From positions 7,335,316-7,399,315 of the forward strand of contig CM044958.1 in NCBI GenBank assembly GCA_024516035.1: a stretch of DNA of 64,000 bases, in the 5' to 3' direction. The notes under the pieces are model-generated. The model made no database searches. It was not told the DNA's origin and worked only from the letters and a program-made list of their open reading frames with translations. Positions 22,362 to 34,026 of the stretch are shown one piece after another. The position numbers were made by a program, and so were the translations under genes. The DNA is from Bactericera cockerelli. Lineage: Eukaryota; Arthropoda; Insecta; Hemiptera; Triozidae. The first letter of the stretch is position 1; each line of letters begins with the position of its first letter.

Positions 22362-22690
22362 ACCTCCTCTCTCTCTCTCTCTCTCTCCCTTTCTGTATCT
22401 CTATCTATCTCTCTTCTCTTTTCCCACATTTCTCCTTTTCTCTTTCATTCTGTCATGTCCTATTTCACTACTCCAATCTCTCTCGTTTTCCAACTTCCTT
22501 TTCTGACCTTTCCGTCTGTCCTTTTCCCACACTCTCATTCTTCCTTTCTCTTTTTGCTACACTTCGCATGTTCCTCTCTCTCTTTCTTTCTCTCTCTCTC
22601 TCCCTCTCTCCCTCCCTCCCTCCCTCTCCTCTCTCTCTCTTCCTCGTTCTCTCTTTCTCTCCCTCCCTCCCTCCGTTCTCCATCTCTTTC
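22362..22690. repeat. (CT)n-rich region
   Basis: Pyrimidine-rich imperfect CT/CCCT repeats interspersed with unique blocks. The 208- and 143-codon frames are low-complexity Ser/Leu artefacts. Confidence 0.85.
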
Positions 22691-23730
22691 ACATCTTCCA
22701 CTCTCTTTTCAATATTATGAAAAGAAATTTGACCAAAATGCCACTGTTTTGCCGCCTTCACCTCACCTCAAGGTATGAAAACAACTTGGCCAGACGCAAA
22801 AGATTCTCAATCTTATCTACCAAAACATTCGAAAAATAAAACATCACGGTAAAAACGTAGTCACAGAAAAAAACTTTCCAAGAAGATCTCCGAAACATGG
22901 AACTGATAAATCCTTTGAATAGGATTTTAAAAGGGATCTCTCCCAAACAAACTCCTTTATTTGGACGCAAAGACTAACAGAGGGAGAGCTGTGAAAGATA
23001 TTTTCCCCCCTTTTTTTAACCCTCTCCTACTCTATCTTGTTCCCTGTTAGAGTGCTCATCCTCTTTGCCCCCCTAGCAATCTTTTTATTTACACATAAAG
23101 GGTCATTGTGAACTATATGGACCGGAAATAAGGCAAAACTCGGGGCTTCATTTCGGGGATTTCACCTCAATTTTTTTTCTCCAAAATCTGCACAACTTTT
23201 GCTTCAAATCTCTTTCCTGATCGTTTGCTCTTTTACTTTTTAGGTCAATTTTCAAGCGCCTCTTACGAAATTGTGAGATGAGAGAACGCAGCCTGATAAG
23301 TGATAAGCGACTAACATTTTCTTTTCAATTACACTGATGAAATGAGAGATAGTGAGAGAGACGGGCAGAAGAGAAAGGAGAAAGTGTAAAAGGAAGAGAC
23401 AGACATAATCCGCAGGAAACCAGGAAAGGGAGAGAGAGAGAGGGAAATCTTCGAGGAAAGAGAAAAGAGGAGAGAAGGAAACGGGTGAAAGAAAGAGACA
23501 GGTTTTCAGGCCTAGAGAAATTGATGGAGAAAAAATGGAGCGAATGCCGTCAGAGCTTATCAATCACATCAAGCACTATGGAAGGAGATCTAAAGTATCG
23601 AACAGCTTAAAGCTTAAGAGTATGACAGGACATTTTTATAAAAAGCTTTGAGAGGAATATCTTATCCACATATAAAAAGAATGGACTACTCAGGCTGTAA
23701 AAATAAACCAGGATTCCAAATTAAAGAAGT
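22691..23730. other. No recognised gene; purine tract at 23340-23530
   Basis: Unique sequence with an AGAGA-rich stretch at about 23345-23520. No exon with splice sites or known repeat could be supported. Confidence 0.4.
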
Positions 23731-25264
23731 TTTTCAGCCCTTTTTTTTTGCAATTTTTGCCACACGACGTTTTTGGTTTCCATGTTGACGGGTTGTCTAA
23801 AAAAAAATAAACCTGTTTTAAAAAATTTAAAAAAAACACAAAAGAACAATAAAGCAAAATTTTTCGATCAACTTACTAAATAAAATATTCCATGGGTTTC
23901 ATAAAAAGTTCTCCCATTTCTCACCTTGCTTTGACTGTCCCAACTTCTAAAACTTCAAAGTCTTTTTACCTCAGTGACCCTTTGACTGAAAACCATTTGC
24001 CCCTTTCAAATGTTCAGGGAAAGAAACTAACTTAAAGTTGAATTATAAAAAGTATGTTTTCTATGAAAAATCTTTCCAAAAGAAAAGGGATACTTCTGGA
24101 AAAACATTTAAAAAAAAAATTACAAAAAAAAACCTCAAAAACCTGAAAATTTTTCAAATAAAAAGGGGGAAAAAAAAACCTCAGACCAAAAATACCAGAA
24201 TCGACATACAAATTTTTTAAGAAATTATTACATTTCAAAAAATATAGAGAAAATCGTTACTTACAAATTCTGGAAAACCAAGAAATTTTTTTGTTTTCGG
24301 GAATTTTCCCCAAAATTGAAAAATTGCTTTTCGGGGGAAAAAACAACAAAAATTTTCCTTTTTGGAATTAAATTTTGGAAATGTAAATATTTTCTTCCGT
24401 TACACAAAGAACTTGCAAACAAAAACAACCATTTGAAAGATATCAAAACATTTGATCCCTTTTTTTAAATTTTTTTACTTTCTTGAAATTTTTTGCTTTT
24501 TTTTCTTACGAGATTATGGGGTAAAAAATTTTATTTTTTGACGGGGTTTTCAAGGGGGAAACAAATTCACCTATGAAGTACTGAAATAAAATTTTTTTTT
24601 AAAATTTGGGGGAAAAAACCCTAATTTTCGCAAAGTCATTAAAAATACGGGGGAAAAACTTCCCAAGGGGGTTTTTTTTAAAATTTAAACCCCGGGTGGG
24701 GGGGGAAAATTTAATGGGTTTCTGATATAAAAGCAACAAATTTTACAATTTTTAAACCCCTTTTACGCCGGGGGTTTTTTTTCCCCGGTATTTGGGGATT
24801 CAATAAAATACTAGAATTTAGTACTTTATCGGGGTTTGGGGGAAAAAGGGCCGGGGCCTTTTTTCTTAAATAAAAACCAGGGGTTTTTTTTTATTGGGGT
24901 TTTTTTAAATTTTTAAATTTTTTTTTTGGGCTGGGGGGATTCGGAGGCCCCGCAGGATTTTTTCCGACTTTGGGGAAGTTTTTCTTGGGGGTTTTTGGTC
25001 GTTTTTTACGAAAAAAAAATAGAGGTACTAATTGGTTTTTTTAAAATAAAAAATTTTTAAAAAAAATTGGGGAAAAATTAATTGGTAAGTAGGGTTTTTT
25101 TTTCCAAATTTTTGCCGGGGTCGGGAAAAACGGGGGCACACCGGGTAAAAAGAACGGTTTTTTTTAAAGAAATAATTTTTAAAATTTTTTTTTTCCCGTT
25201 TTTCGGGTTTTGATTTTTTTTTAAGGGAAAATAGGAAAATGAGGGGAAAAAATACCATACGCCT

Positions 25265-25630
25265 AAAAAAGACCCAGCGCTCCTATTTTTGCTCCCTTTC
25301 CATCACAAGTGCAGCTAGGGGAGACCCAGCCCTCCTACTGTGCTCCCCAAAATTCCCTATCACAATGCAGCTAGTGCTTTAAATTTCCCCTATTGTAGCT
25401 CCCCCCCCTATAAAGTGCAGCTAGGGCAGACCCAGCCCCCCTTTTGGGGCCCATTCCCAAAAAATGCGTAGGCTAGACTTTTTCCCCATTTTAAACCCCT
25501 TTCCCCTCACCCCGGGGAGGGGCGGGGGCCCCGCCCCCCCTATTGGGAGCTCCCCTTGTACTCAAAACGCAGTAGGGGCCCAGGGCCCCCCATTGTAGCG
25601 GCCCCCCCTTCCCATTCCCCCATCACTTTT
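25265..25630 (+). repeat. Degraded ~55-bp minisatellite
   Basis: Repeated blocks 'gcagctaggg.agacccagcc' and 'tcctattgtagctcccc', each several times, lie within the smeared region. True unit length is uncertain because of base smearing. Confidence 0.6.
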
Positions 25631-27518
25631 AAAAATTTTTCCCGGGGAAATGTTTTCCTTTTTAAAAAGTTTTTAAAATCACAAAAAATCGGATTTTTTA
25701 AATTTTAACAAAACAGGGGTTTTTTTACAATTTTTTTTTTTAAAGCCCGGGGTTCGGTTTTTTTCACGGATTTTAAATTTTTTTTTTAAAAAAAAAATTT
25801 AAAAAAAAAAAAAAAAACTGAAAAACCCCAAAGGCCCCCAAAAACGGGGAAAAAACCCCGGATGAAAGAAAAAAGGGGGGGCGATTTTTTCCCCCGGCCC
25901 CAAAAAATTTTCCCGGCCCCCCCAAAGGGGTTTTAAAATTTTTAAAAAAACAATTTTTTTTGGGGAAACACGATCGGATACATTATCTTTTAATTTTCAA
26001 AATCAGTCTGTAAATTTTTTTTACCAATTTAGGACTCGAACCCCCAACCCCGGTTTTTGGGTCTGCAACCTATCTTTGGGGGTAGGGGGTCAGTAACACT
26101 TTTTTTTAAACTCTTTTTTAAAATAAAAAGTCTGACATACGTGAACCCAATTCCCCAAAAACCCCCCAAAAGGCCCAAAAAACAAAAAAAAAAAAATCAA
26201 AATTTTTTTTTATTAATCCTCAAAATTTTTTTTTTCCCTTTTAAAAACGAAGGGGTCGCCTTTTGGGGCCCCAAAGGGGCGCAATACTTTTTTTTCTTCC
26301 GGGGGTTTAAATAATTTTTCTTTTTTTTTTTTTCGGGGGAAAAAAATCCCAGATGGGAAAAAAAAGAAAATTGGGGACACTATTTGGGGGGAAAATTTTT
26401 TTCTTAAAGAATACGGGGGATTTTAAAGGGGGAACCCAACTGATCTTAAACTTTCCCCTTCGACCCTCATTGAAAAGATTTTTTTTTTATTTTTCAACTA
26501 AGAACCCCAACAAAATCTTCCAGGGGCCCCCGGCCCCTTTGGGGGAAAAAACCGGTTCCGGAAATCACGAAATTTTTTAAACCCGGCCGCGAGGGAAGAC
26601 CCGGGGTGGGGCTTTTTGGCCCCCCCAAAAAGGGGGAGGTAAGGGGGGTGCGGGTTTTTTTAGGGCCCCCCGGGAAAGGGTACCCCCCCAGGGGGGGAGA
26701 TGTCCCTGCAGTTTAAAGCGCTTTTAAAACCCCAAAAAAAGAAAAACTTCCCGGGGTCAAAAATTTTTTCCGGGGCCCCGATGAAAAACAAGGCCAAAAA
26801 GGGGCACTTTTTTTTTCCCGGGGGAAAAAAACGTGGGCAAAGAGGGAATTCACAAGTAATAACAAATGGCCCATTAAAACACAATACCTCCCAAAACCCA
26901 TCCCTTTTAAAGGGAAAAAATTCCCAAAACTAAGGGAGAAAATAGGGGAAAAAGACAAATTTTTCATATACAAAAGTAAAAAAAGAAAAAAAAGGAAAAA
27001 CCCTAAAAAACTAAAAAATTTGGTTTTTGGAAAAAAATTTTTAAAAAAAAAAAGGTGAGACCATTTATGGGGTTTTTTGGGGGGAAAAATTGGGGGGGAA
27101 AGAGCGGGGGGGTTTTTTGAAAAGGGGAACTTGGGGTTCCCCAAAAATTTTTTTAGGGGAGGGTTTTTGGGTTTTTTTTTGTTGGGGGAAAACACCCCCC
27201 CCATATTTCCCTAGAAGAAGTCAGAATAAAATTGCACAACAAAAAGAACCAACAATGTAAAGCTTTTCGAGGGCCCAACCGAAAACCCCCACCCAAAGGT
27301 TTTCGGGGTTCCTTTGTTTTTTTTAGGGGGAGTGGGCATCTTTTAGATTTTTGATATCAGAAAAAACCCCCGGGGTTTTTTATCAGAAGCAAACAATTAC
27401 TTTTTTTTAATTTGTTAAAAATAAGGAAAAAATATGAATCTTTCAAAAGGGGGGAATTCTCAAAAATTTTTTTACGCAAATATCATGTAAAAGGGCCAAT
27501 TTGGGCAGTGATGTTAAA

Positions 27519-27551
<33 letters not shown>

Positions 27552-27585
27552 GGGGGTTTTTTCAGCCTTTTTACGGGGCCCCGGG

Positions 27586-27842
27586 AAACGGGGCCCTTTT
27601 TCGACGCTTGTGGTCCCGGGGGTTTTTTTCCTGCCCACCCGTAGGGGGCCTCCCCCTGAGGGCGGGGGAAATGACACAATAAACCCAATTAGGGGGGGGG
27701 TAAAAACCCACCCCACCGGGAAAAAACCCCCTTTCAAAAAAAGGGAACCAAAAAAAAAAAAAAATTTTTTTCGGGGGCGGGGGTTCAAGGGGGCCCTTTC
27801 CCCAGGACAAAAAAGTGCTTAACCACTGAGCTAATCGCGCGC
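27586..27842 (-). repeat. SINE type A, corrupted copy
   Basis: Recognisable landmarks in order are 'cgacgcttgtggtc', 'cctgcccacccgtag', 'atgacacaata', 'cccaattagg' and, at the head end, 'gtgcttaaccactgagcta'. Intervening bases are smeared into homopolymers. It serves as an internal ruler of sequence quality. Confidence 0.75.
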
Positions 27843-28024
27843 CAGGGGGTTTTAAACACCTTTTTTGGTTTTGGGGTTTATGCTAAAGTTAAAATTTTTT
27901 TCCAAACGATTATTGATTGAAATTTTATTTGTTTAAAAAAAAAGTATGAATAATAATAAAAAAATTTTCGCTTTTTTTATAGTGCCCCAAAGGAAAAATT
28001 AGGCCCAAAAAGGAGCAGAAGCCC

Positions 28025-28142
28025 AAGACGTTTATTAGTGGTAAAAACCCCCAAATTGCAAGGAACACCCATGCCCCGGTGGGTTTCGAACCCACGATTT
28101 CTGGAATCTTGGATTCACAAGGTCGCCTTTACCACGAGTAGG
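28025..28142 (-). repeat. tRNA-headed SINE type H, corrupted copy
   Basis: Contains 'gggtttcgaacccacg' (B box on minus), 'tggattcacaaggtcgcctt' and 'taccac', matching the head of the clean plus copy at 35885-36080. Confidence 0.6.
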
Positions 28143-30062
28143 GGGCAAAAAGAAACCCCATATTTACAGTAAAAACCCCTTTTTTTAAAACTGAATGTAA
28201 GATGATTCCGAGAAAGAAGACATTGTGAAGCCAGCAACTCAAAGAGCGCGAGGTCGTAGGGTGTTCTGTATTCTGACATCTTTTTTAATGCAATTCCACT
28301 TTTTTTTTTTATAAAACACTACCACATTTTTAATTAAAAAAGGGTTGTTCCCAACATCTAGTACCTGCAAAATCCGGGGGTTTAAGAAAATGGAAGCCCA
28401 AGAATCCTTGGGAGGAAACATTTCGAAGACATTTAAGAGAGGGGGAGTTTTACCTGGAGCGGAAGATTGCTGCACTGAAGAACCCTTTAAGGGCCAATAG
28501 AACAAATTGGGGGTTTTTGGGGCCCGCAAAATTAATAAAGTGTTTCAAATATGTCGACATCTATGGTCATTGGTCAACCGAGTTTCACAGATGTCTGAGC
28601 AAAATGGGGGAAAAACACCTTGGAGAGAAACCCGGATAAGGGCCCTTTTCCATCATCATTTTGGAAAGCAGCAGACCACCCGCAAGGAGGTGTAGAACCA
28701 CGCACGTTGGGCCCGAATGCCTCCAAAAGCCTTGATCACACTCGGCGACGCGGAGAGCCGCTGCAAGGGGGCCCCACACGACGTGCTGAGAGACTGGCCG
28801 TTTTTGAAGCCGCGTTGGCCAAGTTGCGACCTTGAAAAGGGCCCCCGGGCCAGGAAGAAGGGAAAAGGCACAGGGCCGTGCCTGGAGGGAGGAAATGGGA
28901 AAAAAAATTCAACACAAAAAAGCTGATACCTCAGCATTAAAAAAAAAAAAGAAAATATTAAATTATTGAAACGTAAATTAAAATAAATGAAACCAAATAA
29001 AAAAAAACTGTTTCGGCTAAAATCTTCAACACAATTTTCTACCCAATTAATCCTTGAAAAAAATTAATAAAAAAAAAAATCCAAAAAGATAACTACTTGC
29101 GGCCACTTTTTGCAATGCATATTTTTTCATTTTACATTTTTTCACAATTTTTAGAGCCCAAAATTTTTTTGTCAAATTAAAAGTCTTCCCAAAATTTTAA
29201 TCTGGGGAGCTCATGTATTTCCCTTTGGTTTTGTAAAAATTCTTATCATCCTCTTTGGGAAGTTTTCTTTTTTCTACAGCAAAACAAACCCTATAAATTT
29301 TTTTTTTTTTAATTTTTTTTTTTTTTTTTTTTCATATTTTTTTTTGGTCGTTTTTTTTCAGCATAATTTTTTTAGTAAAAAGGAAAATAATGGAAAATGG
29401 CCCACCAACCTGCCAAAAAAAAAAAAAAAAGGAAGTTTTCCTTACCGGGAGTTAAAATGCGGAATTCGGGTTGGGGGGCAGTGAAATCGGCCACGCCAGT
29501 TCAATATAGTCGAGGAACCTCTTGGTGCACTGCAAAGGTATGTACCTTCAGTGCAGTATAAGGAACCCCTTTCCAGACCGACCACAAGGTTTAATGTGGG
29601 GCCCTAGAAGACTTTTTTTCGCTGTCTCGAGGGGGGGCAAGGGTTGCCTGCCGACCCGGGGGGGGCGCTTTCGGGGTTTGGGCGGGGGGGGGGGGGGGGA
29701 GGGATTTGGACTTTCTTTTTCCGTTTTTGGCGGGCGGGGCGCTGATTGGGGCCGACTGCCGCCCAGGGGGCTGGGGGGCGGGGGGGGGAGCTCCAGGAAA
29801 AAAAAGATATGAAGGAAGTATACAAAAGATGGATAAATGATTTAAGCCAAGGGGGAAATTTATTGAAAGTTTTAGGAGGAATATTTCTACCCCCAAGTAA
29901 AGTCATACGGCCGGGGGGGGCAAAAGTGAGGTGAAGAGGGGGGTTTTTGAGGTTCGGATATCCACGTGCCCTGATATCAAACCCCCCCACTGCCCCAAAA
30001 AAATACCGTTTGGGGGGGGATCAAGATTAAAACCATTAAAAAAAAGGAAAAACATTTTCGGA

Positions 30063-30162
30063 NNNNNNNNNNNNNNNNNNNNNNNNNNNNNNNNNNNNNN
30101 NNNNNNNNNNNNNNNNNNNNNNNNNNNNNNNNNNNNNNNNNNNNNNNNNNNNNNNNNNNNNN
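30063..30162. other. Assembly gap (100 N)
   Basis: Exactly 100 N, the usual placeholder for unknown length. Confidence 0.99.
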
Positions 30163-30498
30163 TTTTTTTCTTCTATTAACATTATTTTCATCATTCAAAT
30201 TTACTAAAACTACACACATGATTTTTTTGTTTCCTGATTTGTGACTTTTAAAATAAAGTATTTGGTAACCATATATAACAAAAAAAATTAATACTGAACA
30301 TTTCAGGAGCATTTTTCCTCCTATAGGCATAAACAAAAGGTGGATCCATTTTTGGTTAGTGCCTTATAAAACATTCTCCCCAAATAAATATATTTATGTA
30401 TTTCTGTTTTTCTCAAAGAGATTTCAGTTTCTGCATAAACCTTCAATCCAGTAGGTACCTCAGGTAAAGTAATACACAGCTTGTATACGTATGTATAT
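30163..30498. other. AT-rich intronic or intergenic sequence
   Basis: Clean sequence between the gap and the LTR element. No oxidase exon is visible on the minus strand. Confidence 0.5.
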
Positions 30499-30900
30499 TG
30501 TCATAGGGACAGTAACACTGCCATCCGCGAATAACATCAGTGTAAGAAATTCCATAGGCTTCAGATAAAGACTATGGAAGATAACAGTGACACCTTGCCA
30601 AAACATGATACATGAACCACTTAATCTGAAGATAACTCATATGATCTGATAATACAATAATCAGATCATAGGAGCAAGTCTATCAAGGAATGTGGAATGT
30701 ACCATCGATAAACACTCGTATATAAACCTAAGAAAAGAGGGACAAGTCAGTCAGTACTCCCGAGTCACACCATCACTCTCAGGAGTCTCGCTCATCGATC
30801 TCTAGTGAACACCTCTCGACGTCAGCCCGCCCCTGGTCGCCCTCTCTCACAAGTTCAGTCGAAACAAAGCCTATTGCGTCTACCCATTATTCCGATTACA
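30499..30900 (+). repeat. 5' LTR
   Basis: TG...CA ends, 402 bp. Contains a TATA box and initiator-like TCAGT repeats. Followed directly by ATATTTTT rather than a primer-binding site. Confidence 0.85.
30719..30755 (+). promoter_or_regulatory. LTR core promoter (TATA + initiator)
   Basis: TATATAAAC at 30719-30727 is followed about 28-32 bp later by overlapping TCAGT motifs (30747-30755), the arthropod initiator consensus. The same arrangement recurs in the 3' LTR near 32631-32667. Start-site use is inferred. Confidence 0.6.
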
Positions 30901-31073
30901 ATATTTTTATTTCCCATAATTCTTAGTTACTTTCATTGTTTTATAATTTAATACAAAAACATGAGTTTACAATGTTGATAAGTATGTAAAATAATTCTGC
31001 ATGAACTGTCAGAGAATTTCAAAAATAAACAACACTAAACAGCCAGGGTCATTCAACAGAATTGGATGAATAT

Positions 31074-31077
<4 letters not shown>

Positions 31078-31117
<40 letters not shown>
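31078..31117 (+). repeat. Poly(A) run of about 40 inside LTR element
   Basis: Uninterrupted A-run about 180 bp inside the 5' LTR. It could be a retroposed insertion tail or an assembly join. Confidence 0.9.
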
Positions 31118-31118
<1 letters not shown>

Positions 31119-31537
31119 GTATTAAGAAGTATCTAATTTAAATCAGGTACAGTGAGATAGTAAAAATATATTTATGTAACCTTGAATATTATACTTGAAT
31201 CTTATGTTATACGTTATCTAAACCCGAATGTTATATTATAGATAGAGTTTGCAGTACATAGTACGTAATGGATACAATGTTTAAAATACCGTATAGCTAA
31301 TAATGTTTTTCGATACCTTATTCATAAAAATTATGGATTTATAATATTATGCACCACAGTTAAGATTTATAATATTTATAATAATTAAGATCTATAATAC
31401 CTAAGATTTACAATATATTATGCACCACAAAAGATATCTATAAAATAATACATTGTTCACAATTTATAATATGCCTATACTGCTTATATTTAGTTGAGTA
31501 AAACAATATAATTTTTGTTCTCATGTTATCTTCATAA

Positions 31538-32053
31538 TTGTTGATTATACAGAAAAGGGAAGCCCTAGTCCAAATACTACAAAGCAACAACAATCCCCAG
31601 CCCCACCACCGCCTGTACGAGTCACGGAAAAGCAATTACAACTCATACAGTAAGAACAAGAAGGACAGCAGAGCACATGAACGGATGGAGGTAGTGTGTA
31701 AGATGGTCACCCTACTCAGGAAAAACACTAGTGAAGGAACGAGAAGACCAACTCCCATCTGGCACCATACAGCACAAGCAACAACGACAATAACAACCCG
31801 TTGCGGCGAAACAACACCAACACCACCAACCGGCCCGGCAGTCAAACCCCACTTCCACCCATTGGCCACATCAACTATAACATCTGACTCCGGCTCAACA
31901 ACATTTAGCCTAAAATCCACCGGAACACCCAACCAATTCCAGACAAAAGCCATGACTCATAGGGAAGAAACACCGAGAAATACAAAAAAGAACACGGGAG
32001 GGAACAACGGAACCCCTCGCCTGCAGAATTTCAGGCGAATCCCAACAGAATAA
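31538..32053 (+). CDS. Uncharacterised ORF in LTR element
   Basis: A 171-codon frame rich in Thr, Pro, Asn and Arg (for example ATTTITTRCGETTPTPPTGP). I recognise no Gag, protease, RT or integrase motif. It could be the remnant C terminus of a retroelement polyprotein or an accessory ORF. GC content is higher than the surrounding interior, so it is probably more than chance. The opposite frame is a shadow. Function unknown. Confidence 0.35.
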   Translation: MLIIQKREALVQILQSNNNPQPHHRLYESRKSNYNSYSKNKKDSRAHERMEVVCKMVTLLRKNTSEGTRRPTPIWHHTAQATTTITTRCGETTPTPPTGPAVKPHFHPLATSTITSDSGSTTFSLKSTGTPNQFQTKAMTHREETPRNTKKNTGGNNGTPRLQNFRRIPTE

Positions 32054-32410
32054 CCGCACCGCAATGGACACAGCCCACCAGAAGTTAAGACAAAAACACC
32101 GAGAAAACGTCACAGAAAATTACAAGCAAGGGTGACCCTCCGAGAAACACACACGCACACACCTCCAGACGAAACAAGCTGCTCCGACACAGCACCAGCG
32201 GCAGCAACAACACGACAGACACCGACAAGCAGAGAAAGGACGGACTAGGGCCCACCTGCACCGATAAAATTTAAATTACCATGTATAATAATGTTCATTA
32301 TATTAAACCCATGTATGTAGATTAACTAAAATGTAAACAATAAATATAGAGACAAAGTGAGGAGGTCGGTCAGGTCGCTTTAGGGGCAAAGCTCGCGTTA
32401 CTTGGGGAGG

Positions 32411-32812
32411 TGTCATAGGGACAGTAACACTGCCATCCGCAAATAACATCAGTGTAAGAAATTCCATAGGCTTCAGATAAAGACTATGGAAGATAACAGT
32501 GACACCTTGCCAAAACATGATACATGAACCACTTAATCTGAAGATAACTCATATGATCTGATAATACAATAATCAGATCATAGGAGCAAGTCTATCAAGG
32601 AATGTGGAATGTACCATCGATAAACACTCGTATATAAACCTAAGAAAAGAGGGACAAGTCAGTCAGTACTCCCGAGTCACACCATCACTCTCAGGAGTCT
32701 CGCTCATCGATCTCTAGTGAACACCTCTCGACGTCAGCCCGCCCCTGGTCGCCCTCTCTCACAAGTTCAGTCGAAACAAAGCCTATTGCGTCTACCCATT
32801 ATTCCGATTACA
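32411..32812 (+). repeat. 3' LTR
   Basis: 402 bp, TG...CA, preceded by CTTGGGGAGG (polypurine tract). Its end lies 19 bp before the oxidase exon 2 boundary at 32832. Confidence 0.87.
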
Positions 32813-32831
32813 ATATTGCCAATCTTCTTAC

Positions 32832-33001
32832 CTGCAGAATAGGATGCGGCACTTGATGTCCATCTTCAGTAGTGGCAATCACCGTGTGTTGTTTGGGCAC
32901 ACTGACAATGTCAATGAGACCATTTGCCATGGCCACTTCATACATAGGATTACCCAACACTCCATGGATCCAGTTAGCACCCAATTCTAATTTGATGTCA
33001 T
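32832..33001 (-). CDS. Spermine/polyamine oxidase-like, coding exon 2
   Basis: A 170-nt exon with acceptor TTTTTAG before 33001 and donor CAG|GTAAG after 32832. Joined to exon 1 in phase 1, it reads DDIKLELGANWIHGVLGNP, then MYEVAMANGLIDIV, ending VPHPILQ. The ELGANWIHG...NP...AMANGL segment is a hallmark of the FAD-dependent spermine oxidase / N1-acetylpolyamine oxidase family, which oxidises polyamines to shorter amines, an aldehyde and hydrogen peroxide. The reading frame is open and both splice sites are canonical. The intron beyond its donor is invaded by the LTR element about 15 bp away. Downstream exons (lower coordinates) were not found. SMOX versus PAOX cannot be settled from two exons. 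Confidence 0.88.
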
Positions 33002-33579
33002 CTAAAAATTTAAAAGATGCAGAATTTGTAACAATATTGTTTTATCATAACCAGTATGTTTTGGTATATACTTTTTTTTAATTTGGGTTTAATATTGCTA
33101 ACAACTACATAGCTAGGTATATCACTATAGGAGTTTTACCCGCCAGTTGCTAGGCACTCAAAAATCCAGCTACTCCAATCAACCGAACCCAGCCTGAGTA
33201 GGGCCAGTATCAAAAGGGGTCAACTTCATTATGTATGGTGAAAATTATTTGTTGAAAATTAACTAACACAACAACTTGTTATATCATAACTTACTACCCT
33301 CACTCTTGTAATCAAAACCTGTAGGTACTTATTTTGAACTGAAGACTAGTCAATTTAAAAAAAAATAATATTTTAGTGGACTAGCCTTCAGCATGATTCA
33401 TAATCTGAAGCCAGCATCAATGCCACATTTAATACACCAGTTCTTGTAAGATTACTGAAGTTAGTCAACATCAAAGGTAAACACTTTTCCTCCCAATATG
33501 ACACAAGCCGGATTAATTAGTGATTGGACACCAAGTTCTTCAAGTTCTCTTTAACTGAAGACCGCTATTTTAGCCTGTA

Positions 33580-33790
33580 TCTTGGTATTATTTGCCCTCT
33601 TATTTGCAGGAAACTTACAAAAATACAAACCTGCTATTCAAATTGACCTCACTCAGCCTGGGTTGGGCCAGAAAGCCAGCATTACAAAGTCTTCACCTCG
33701 CTGGACATTGCTTAACTTCGGTGATCCTACTAAAACCGGTGCATTCAATGCGCCTTCTACCCTGGCTTAAAAGTGTTATTGACCTCCACT
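33580..33790 (-). repeat. Dispersed repeat F within oxidase intron 1
   Basis: Contains 'gcaggaaacttacaaaaata', 'cctcactcagcctgggttgg', 'cctcgctggacattgcttaa' and 'cggtgcattcaatgcg', in the same order as the reverse complement of 35040-35290. Confidence 0.75.
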
Positions 33791-33857
33791 TTCAAAAAGC
33801 TTTTAGCATTAGAGACAACAACAAGATTGTACCAAAAGGTAACTTGGTAACACTTAC

Positions 33858-34026
33858 CAGAGTTGAACACTGATATTCGTCCCCCAATTCTGTCCCTAGC
33901 TTCCAGGACAAGAAAATCAGAATGTTTGTTCTTGATCAAATGATTAGCAGCAGACAAACCAGCCATCCCAGCACCCAGAATAATTACTTTGTACTTTGGA
34001 ATGTCTGAGCTCTCTTTTCCAGCCAT
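33858..34026 (-). CDS. Spermine/polyamine oxidase-like, coding exon 1
   Basis: ATG at 34026 to a donor CTG|GTAAGTG at 33858/33857, giving 56 codons plus one base. The protein begins MAGKESSDIPKYKVIILGAG. The FAD-binding Rossmann motif GAGMAG occupies residues 18-23, and VLEARDRIGGR (40-50) supplies the acidic residue (E42) that normally binds the FAD ribose. This start is chosen because it lies about 15 residues before the first beta strand, usual for the family, and no signal peptide is present, suggesting a cytosolic or peroxisomal enzyme. Intron 1 (33002-33857) carries a repeat F copy. A MITE lies about 330 bp upstream of the ATG, in the likely 5' region. Confidence 0.9.

Larger units (their letters stand above)
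23731..30062. other. Homopolymer-smeared, unreliable sequence
   Basis: Runs of three to ten identical bases dominate (AAAA, TTTT, CCCC, GGGG), unlike both flanks. Two repeats known elsewhere in clean form are still recognisable here (27586-27842 and 28025-28140). In them, bases have been replaced by copies of a neighbouring base, for example a clean GTAGTATGCCTCCCCTCTGA appears as GTAGGGGGCCTCCCCCTGA. It ends at an N gap. I read it as low-quality consensus rather than biology. Reading frames in it should not be trusted, and any oxidase exons here would be unrecognisable. Confidence 0.8.
30499..32812 (+). mobile_element. Young LTR retrotransposon, non-autonomous or deleted
   Basis: Two 402-bp direct repeats (30499-30900 and 32411-32812) start TGTCATAG and end CCGATTACA. 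I found one mismatch between them (G/A at 30529 versus 32441), implying a very recent insertion. ATAT flanks the outer ends (30495-30498 and 32813-32816), a 4-bp target duplication candidate. A polypurine tract (GGGGAGG) abuts the 3' LTR. The 1.51-kb interior lacks recognisable protease, RT or integrase and has no clear tRNA primer-binding site after the 5' LTR. It lies antisense in an intron of the oxidase gene. Confidence 0.85.

Noticed and set aside
28585..28937. Possible coding exon (GC-rich, overlapping frames on both strands)
   Set aside because: Lies in the smeared region, no recognisable domain, and frames on several strands are equally open.
29522..29990. 96- to 128-codon frames rich in Gly/Pro
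   Set aside because: Produced by G/C homopolymer runs in unreliable sequence.
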